Source: Limnephilus marmoratus (lineage: Eukaryota; Arthropoda; Insecta; Trichoptera; Limnephilidae). From it: 64,000 bases of DNA. Positions 58,032 to 64,000 of this stretch are shown in pieces. Position 1 is the stretch's first letter; every line of letters begins with the position of its first letter. The notes beneath the pieces were generated by a model that saw nothing but the letters and a program-made list of their open reading frames with translations, was not told the origin of the DNA and ran no database searches. The position numbers and the translations under genes are program-made. Location of the stretch: positions 7,611,452-7,675,451 of the forward strand of contig OU862933.1 in the NCBI GenBank assembly GCA_917880885.1. Direction: 5' to 3'.

Positions 58032-59275
58032 CGAGCGGGAAAAAATACTGTGACATAGTAGCGCTGTTATATCGGCAGTCGAAGTTAGCGTAACAAGGGC
58101 TGATACGGGCGCGTGTGAGGCATGGCTTTTGCCGTATCAACTGTTGTTACGATCGCGTGGAAAATGTTCAGACTTAAATTTTTAAGTACCTACGTTTTTA
58201 TATCGAAATAAACGCCCACTTAAAACTTGTTTTGTTTTATTTTGCTTCTATTAAATTACGGTTTTTTGTGCAAATTTTTTGAAAATAGAAATACGCTATG
58301 AAATATGCATTTTGCCAGAAGTGTTTTTTTAAAACGTACATTCTTTGTCTTATGAGCCATCTTTGTGTTGCCATTTAAAACTAGAAAACGATCGCAGCGC
58401 CATCATTTATTTCCTACACTTAATTGCCAAACTGTACATTCTATTGTTTATTATTCTATTGTACGCCATCCAAGTACGTACCTACATACTTAATATAATT
58501 TGAGATGTTAAGTTTACGACGGTACATGCAAGAACGGCCAAAGTAAATTACGGTGCCAAAAGTAGGTAAATGTATTGTCTTCAAACTAATCAAAATTACA
58601 TATAAAATGTTATCTATAAACCAGTTCAAAATAAACCGCAAATTACATTTTGTAAATTGCCTGAATATATACACAGTTGAGTTATCTTTCGCTCGGTCAA
58701 TGTTGGTTTCGCCTGAATCATTGACGGACTTACTTAACTCGTTCTATTTTCCCTATTTTAAAATGAAAATGTTTTTAATGATACGTCAGGTGTTACTATA
58801 AAAAATAAAAAAAACTAATCTATAAGCCTATTTTTAAACGACTTCGAAAAGGAGGAGGTTCTCAATTCGACTGTATTTTTTTTTATTAAATAGGTAATAC
58901 AAATACGGACGCGTGCCTATATGTTTTACGAAATACCGTAGGATGAGGTGATTAGAAACTTAGGGGTGAATAGAAATAAATTAGAGATATAACTTCACAT
59001 GCGTCCAACTTCAATTCATTAAAAATCCATTTAAAATCCATTATTATTTAAGCACCTAAGATGCTCTTCGATTCCAATATTGACATTGCGCGTTGTTTTA
59101 CCAATGCAGTAAGTAAGTTACCGTAAGAGGTAGGGGCAGTAAATTACAGTTAGGGAATACAGTAATAATGATGCCTCAAAGTAAATACAACACAAAGTGC
59201 AAGACATCATCAATAAAGACAACTTCGTAACTCTTCAAAAAGATCCTACTAGTAAATTCTTAGACAATGTTAAAC
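58032..59275. other. Intergenic DNA with a lepidopteran-like motif
   Basis: 'gacttcgaaaaggaggagg' at about 58841-58860, followed by 'ttctcaattcgactg' and a T-run, matches the end of a repeat I know as very common in Lepidoptera. No gene is recognised. Confidence 0.4.
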
Positions 59276-59619
59276 AATTTGGGAGGCGGGAAGAGGTAGG
59301 TACCGCTGGCCCGGGAACCTTTACTGGATAACCAACACCTCTGCCATAGGTCACCCCGAGTGGTTCGCTACGTTTGGTGCCTTAGCAGGAGTGCATCATG
59401 GGGTCTTGGAGGGTTTGTCTAGGTCTTGGAGGCGGATGACCATGACACACTGAACTCCAAATTCCTACCCACCCCTTAAACCCTTTTCCTTCCCAGAACT
59501 CTCCTCTCCTTCCCTTTCTTAAAAAAAACTCCACACAGCATCCCCAAAGATGACAAGGCCCTCAGGGAAATTATTTTCCTCGGGGCCTTCTGTGTGGAGC
59601 TCATGTATAAAAAAAAAAC
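59276..59619 (+). mobile_element. SINE-like family, copy H (short form, poly(A))
   Basis: Starts AATTTGGGAGGCGGGAA like copy B, shares B's internal deletion, and ends with the LINE-type tail plus A-run. Confidence 0.75.
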
Positions 59620-59639
59620 TAACTCTACAAGCCTGTTAA

Positions 59640-60480
59640 TCTCAAATGTTCCAAGATCCACATCAACAAGTTAAGTTCTAAATAAAAAACCCAAAAACTA
59701 CAAAATTACAAAATAATCCAATTAGACCAGTTGTTTCTTGTTCTGATGCCCCAAATTTTAAAATATCCTCATCTAAATTTTTTAACTCATATCGTTTGAT
59801 GTGGTTCATTTTTTCCCCTAACGTCCCTTTAGAGAGAGCATATATTTTATCTCTAATTTACTAAATAGTTCTAATTCATCTAAAGATTTCATAAATTATC
59901 TTACTTCGCTATTTAAAATGTGCCTTAAGCAAAATTATTTTCAATTTAATATTGTTAATATCAGCAAATAGAAGGCCTACCCATGGGAACTTCCACAAGC
60001 CCTTTGATAGCCGAATTATTCATGAAAAATTTAGAAAACTAAATTTTAAATAGGCCTCACCTCTTATAAAATATGTCGATGACATATTCGGTTTATGGAC
60101 AGGGACAGATCAATGCCTTCCTCAACCGTATAAATTATTACCACCAACACATTAAATTCACATTATAGATAGGCACCAATTTAACTTTGAATTTTTTAGA
60201 TCTCTCCTTATCTGTCGTAAAGAATAAAAAAATATATAATCTTTCATAAACCATTGTTATACACAACACATCCAATCATCCTGTTTCGCATAAACATTGC
60301 GCGTTTCATTCAATGATCCATCGTTTGGTCACGATACAGTTATAAAATACTAATTTCTCCAACTAACTATCAATTATAAAAAAATTGCAGTAAATAATGG
60401 TTATGATGCCGATTTCATCGATACAATTTTAATAAAAAACAAATAGCCACTAATAAAAACAAAAATCTTATTCGCTAATC
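59640..60480 (+). pseudogene. Penelope-like element reverse transcriptase remnant
   Basis: Conceptual reading across several frames gives NVPRSTST (from GLPKIHK), NPIRPVVSCSDAPNFKISS near 59718-59780, EGLPMGTSTSPLIAELFMKNLE at 59967-60040, PLIKYVDDIFGLW at 60060-60100, INYYHQHIKFT and LNFLDLSLSVVKN near 60140-60220. The series KIHK / RPIVSS / GLPMGSP.SP..A..FM..LE / RYVDD...+W / FLD is characteristic of Penelope-like RT. Many stops and shifts make it a dead remnant. I cannot see a GIY-YIG endonuclease part downstream. Confidence 0.72.
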
Positions 60481-60966
60481 CTAATAATATAAACAGTAAT
60501 ATTGATCTTAGTAACCAATGGCGTCGTATTTTATTCAATAGGCCACTTGCATGGATTTAATAATGACTTGTAAAAAATCGTGTGGATAGATTTTTCTACG
60601 GCAATTACGAAAATTTAACTAAAATTTTTTAGAAAGTTGTAGTTTTTTTTAAACGCTCGCGACATAACTACATGAAAATGTTCCTTCTCCGATAAAATTA
60701 AATAAATTTTGTAAAATTCAACTCTCATTTTTTTTATATGGTAACACTTTGATTTCCGGCGAAATTTTGAATTTGACGTTTTGACAGAGTTTACGAAAAT
60801 AAATGACGTCAAAATGCAGAGGATGCAGCCAATGATGAGCTTTGGTGAAAAAGAATTCGAGGGCGTGAAAACGTCGGTTACATCCCTGGTTCTGAGGAAA
60901 AAAATATTAAGAAATAAAACCCAAATCAGAATTTTTCATGTATTATATAATTTTTTAACCTTATAG
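60481..60966. other. Intergenic DNA, nothing recognised
   Basis: Short frames without domains. Confidence 0.35.
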
Positions 60967-61009
60967 AACCTGATATTTAGTCATATGTTTTATAACTAAA
61001 TATCAGGTT
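60967..61009. repeat. Perfect 15-bp hairpin with 13-nt loop
   Basis: AACCTGATATTTAGT (60967-60981) pairs exactly with 60995-61009. Confidence 0.8.
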
Positions 61010-61728
61010 TATGTTCACCCTCATTAAAAAGTAATACATTTTATTTTTTTATTATTATTTATTAGAGTTAAATAAATACATATTGCGATTTCTAACTACA
61101 TAATTCAAATCTCTTATCATAAATTTACATAGTACATGATTAACATCTAATTTTAAATATTTAATCATCTTTATAAATAACTATCTAGGTAGATATATGC
61201 TTAATTTTAAAGTCTTAAATCATAGAAATGATATAAGCCCTTTTGACAGAGACTTTTGAGAAACAAAAAATAAAAGCGAAAATACACCTTGGCATTCGAA
61301 ATAAATTATCATGACATTTTTTATACATAGTTCTGCATCTGTCCTGCCTAAATGTTATAAACATTTTGCTATTTTTGGACTTAAGGAACAAATTAGATAC
61401 ATATTCGTAATAAAGTAGCGAGGCCTACATTATTTAATAATTTATTAATAATAATAATTGGATAATTTGTAGAGCGCCGTTTTTGTGAAAAATCACCTCA
61501 AGAGGGCTGGCGCCTATTGTAATGCATATATTACTATAATAATTTGGGAGGCGAGAATATTTTTGTAGTAATTAAGTTCTAATGAAGTGTAATTTCCAAA
61601 ATCTATGCCTTAAACATGAATCTATTTGTCCTAAAATTGCCGAAAAATAATATACCCATGTAACTTAACATGCAAAAATAATATATCATCACTATAATAA
61701 CTCTTTTTTTAAATTTTTTTCTCTACAG
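61010..61728. other. AT-rich DNA with two repeat traces
   Basis: 61459-61512 repeats the box at 55112-55165. 61543-61560 ('aatttgggaggcgagaat') is an isolated 5' tip of the SINE-like family. No gene. Confidence 0.45.
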
Positions 61729-61765
61729 TCTAAAATCAATGTAAGTAGGTTACATTGATTTTAGA
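61729..61765. repeat. Perfect 16-bp hairpin with 5-nt loop
   Basis: TCTAAAATCAATGTAA (61729-61744) pairs exactly with 61750-61765. Confidence 0.85.
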
Positions 61766-61989
61766 TATTTTTAAATTACACATTTTTATATTCCTGCATT
61801 TGCTTTTTTATATTCTTTTATCTATTTAATATTCTTTTTATATTATTTTATACTCATTTTCATTCTTCATTTTCTTTATACGTACCTACTATGTTTTATA
61901 ATCTTTTATATTCCCTTATAATTTCTTATTTAAAATGTTAATGCACTATGCGAAAATCGGATCTTGAAATTTATCTTTAAAATTGACCG

Positions 61990-62690
61990 AAATGCAATTT
62001 TTCGAAATCAATTTTTCGAATTCAATTGTTCGAAATACAATTTTTCAAACACTATTTAACCGAAATACTAGTTTTTCGAATTGACATAAGTAAGTACACA
62101 GTACGTACAAGAGTATTGTATTAGAGGGTGGAGAATATCAACTAACCTAACCTAACCTTCAGCACCGGTGCATAGTCGGGAAACACGCCAAACACGTGCC
62201 CAACATTTGTACACAGTTGACATTTGTCACATGAGAACGGGTTGTTTCTTCGACTCGTTCTTGTGTTCAACAGCTCGGCTGTGGAATGATTTGCCGGCCT
62301 CTGTGTTTCCTCCTTCCTACAACATGGGTCTCTTCAAGACCAATGTTCATTCCTTCCTCTCCTCAAAAAGACCCTCCACACAGCATCCCAGATGACATAG
62401 GCCCTGATGGAAATTATTTTCCTCAGGGCCTCCTGTGTGGAGTTAATGTAAAAAAAAAATAAATAAAAAAATTAAAAAAATAAAAAAAATAAAAAATCAA
62501 AAATAAATACCTAAACTAATCTAACAGTATCTTGTTAGTCATGAGCAAGTGAAATATATATTTTAAAAGTTGTTTAACAAATTCGAAAAATATGTCTTTC
62601 GGCCAATTGAAAAATAGTCTTTCGAAAAACTGAAATTCGAACAATTGATTTCGAAAAATTGAAATCGAAAAACATGTCTGCTCCCCGTAA
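61990..62690. repeat. TTCGAAAAATTG-rich repeat split by a LINE insertion
   Basis: Many copies of a short palindromic box (ttcgaaaaattg, caatttttcgaa) lie at 61995-62080 and again, in opposite orientation, at 62575-62670. The LINE 3' end at 62160-62507 lies between them. Confidence 0.6.
62160..62507 (+). pseudogene. Jockey-like LINE 3' end, copy 2
   Basis: Reads HSRETRQTRAQH, FFDSFLCSTARLWNDLPAS, VFPPSYNMGLFKTNVHSFLS and then the UTR 'ggcctcctgtgtggagttaatg' with an A-rich tail. It is nearly identical to the minus-strand copy at 23596-23880 and is strongly 5'-truncated. This short piece keeps a continuous frame over 75 codons, so it is younger than copy 1. Confidence 0.8.
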
Positions 62691-63156
62691 AATCTACCAC
62701 CATAACACATACTCGTATGTGCCTAGCACGGTGGTCGAAAAATCAACAAATTATGTAACCATCAAAGCAATGAATAAAGAAAAAAATATTTAGGTAATAT
62801 TTAAAAATGAAATTGCCGCGGTTAGTGGAATATTTACCCAATTTACTTTAAAATATCTTAAAAACATCACTGAATTAATGCGTGCAAATTGCTACTAATC
62901 ACAGGTAGATAAATAAAACTAATACAATTATAATTAGGGGGTCTTTCACTGCCCGTCTCAATAGGCTGTCAATAAGAGAAATAGTGAAATATCTACCCCG
63001 TAAGACGTACAAGATATTATTACAAAATTAATGATATGTAGTTTGGCTGACTGCAACGCCAATTAAAAGTCAAACACAGATACGGCAGTTTACCATTGTG
63101 ATGTACGACGGTTCTAACTAAATGGGCGGACAAATCAACATACGATTATTAATAGG
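62691..63156. other. Intergenic DNA, nothing recognised
   Basis: No supported element. Confidence 0.35.
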
Positions 63157-63159
63157 TAA

Positions 63160-63564
63160 GGGGGTGTTCAAGTATTACGTAACGCAATTTTTGAAGATTT
63201 TTGACCCCCCTCCCCCCCATGTAACGCGTCGTAACGTTTTTCCGTGCCCTCCCCCCCTAAACGTTACGTAACGCCCAAGTGACAATTTTTATTTGAAAGT
63301 CACAATTAAGTTGCGCAAAGTACTGGAAAGTTGCTTAAATACCTTTTTTCTTGTTTTATTCGCGTTTGCGGTAATAAATAAAACAAGAGATTTCGAGAAC
63401 GAAAATGGTTGCCAACTTGGAAGATTTTGATTCCCTAGTTTTCTTATCTAAATAAAGAAAAATATGTTACGTAACGCGTTGTTCGAATCCCCCCTCCTCG
63501 TAATGCACAGTAACGTTTCACAAGACCCCCCACCAAGAGCGTTACGTAATACTTGAACGGCCCC
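63160..63564. mobile_element. MITE with GGGG..TTCAAGTATTACGTAACGC termini and TAA target duplication
   Basis: The left tip GGGGGTGTTCAAGTATTACG and the reverse complement of the right tip, GGGGCCGTTCAAGTATTACG, begin TIRs with repeated ACGTAACGC-type subterminal boxes. TAA flanks both ends (63157-63159 and 63565-63567), fitting a PIF/Harbinger-type 3-bp duplication. 405 bp, non-coding. Confidence 0.8.
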
Positions 63565-63640
63565 TAAGTAAAAAATAGTGAAATACATTATTTACTGAAA
63601 GATAATACTAAAAATATTAGAAATTCATATTTTAGGTAGT

Positions 63641-64000
63641 AAATCTCTTTTTGAGTATTAAATAATGATGTTAAGGGACGTACTTGACTTACTTGATCCA
63701 ATGATTCCTGACATTATTTGGAGTAAGAAATGTAATTGAAATTTTGGTCCCGGTGATACTTTGATGTTTTTTTTTCAACTTAAACAGTAGGTATTGGACA
63801 GTTAAGGTCAGGTTGGGACTTGGCAGTTACTTGACAGTGTGACCAGTGACAACATTTGGAAGAAAAAAAATTGATCTTGAAAATACAATATTTGAAAAAA
63901 AAGACACCGGAGACCAAAATTTCATTAAAATTTTTAACTCAAAATAATGTCTGTAATAACTGGTTAAATTAAGTAAGATACATCCCTTAACACCTTGTAT
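63641..64000. mobile_element. MITE of the 48495 family, copy c (reaches window end)
   Basis: 'gattcctgacattatttgga' at 63701 pairs with sequence near 63930-63950. 'acaccggagacc' near 63903 and the tip 'cccttaacaccttgta' at 63983 match copy a. Confidence 0.6.

Overview
The window reads as AT-rich, repeat-dominated insect nuclear DNA. Evidence for a eukaryote: a GT-AG intron that restores a reading frame, a Pol III tRNA-Glu gene, many non-LTR retrotransposons, Helitrons, miniature inverted-repeat elements (MITEs) and a 500-base assembly gap. Evidence for an insect, perhaps a lepidopteran: jockey-type RT C-termini, Helitron ends typical of insects, and a short motif near 58847 (gacttcgaaaaggaggagg) that I associate with lepidopteran repeats. 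The order is inference. I see no convincing host protein-coding gene. The only clean cellular gene is tRNA-Glu(TTC) at 20543-20614.

Layout. 1-2.2 kb: two GC-rich patches of unknown nature around AT-rich DNA. 2.2-3.5 kb: a Helitron with a Rep/helicase-like remnant and an embedded antisense retroelement piece. 4.5-9.6 kb: a block bounded by ~40-bp inverted repeats, holding a small Helitron and a 7-bp satellite (about 100 + 110 units) interrupted by a 5'-truncated but recent LINE. 10.4-13.3 kb: a perfect foldback, a 361-bp inverted-repeat element with a hammerhead-ribozyme-like motif in each arm, a LINE 3' end and a MITE. 14.26-14.95 kb: a likely solo LTR. 17-22.5 kb: a MITE, a perfect 132-bp palindrome, tRNA-Glu and a nested tandem duplication. 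23.6-27.5 kb: three LINE fragments, one R4/R2-like with a restriction-like endonuclease. 29-34.7 kb: a nearly full-length I/jockey-group retrotransposon (minus strand) with a SINE in its gag zinc knuckles. 34.9-36.6 kb: a second Helitron nested in a LINE remnant. 36.7-50.9 kb: foldbacks, a tRNA-derived SINE cluster, a minisatellite grown from a LINE tail, a mariner remnant and repeated non-coding units. 51-58 kb: SINE-like copies, a pogo-like transposase pseudogene, a Myb/SANT-like ORF beside the gap, and a two-exon transposase-derived ORF that is open over 190 codons. 59-64 kb: a Penelope-like RT remnant, a LINE 3' end and MITEs.

The elements interact mainly by nesting and by sharing parts. 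A SINE-like family (at least eight copies) ends in the same 3' sequence as a jockey-like LINE present twice, suggesting the LINE mobilises it. Two Helitron copies carry that SINE-like piece at the same internal position. Hammerhead-like motifs and a Penelope-type RT occur in the same window. Most ORFs are therefore transposon remnants; broken copies are labelled pseudogenes.
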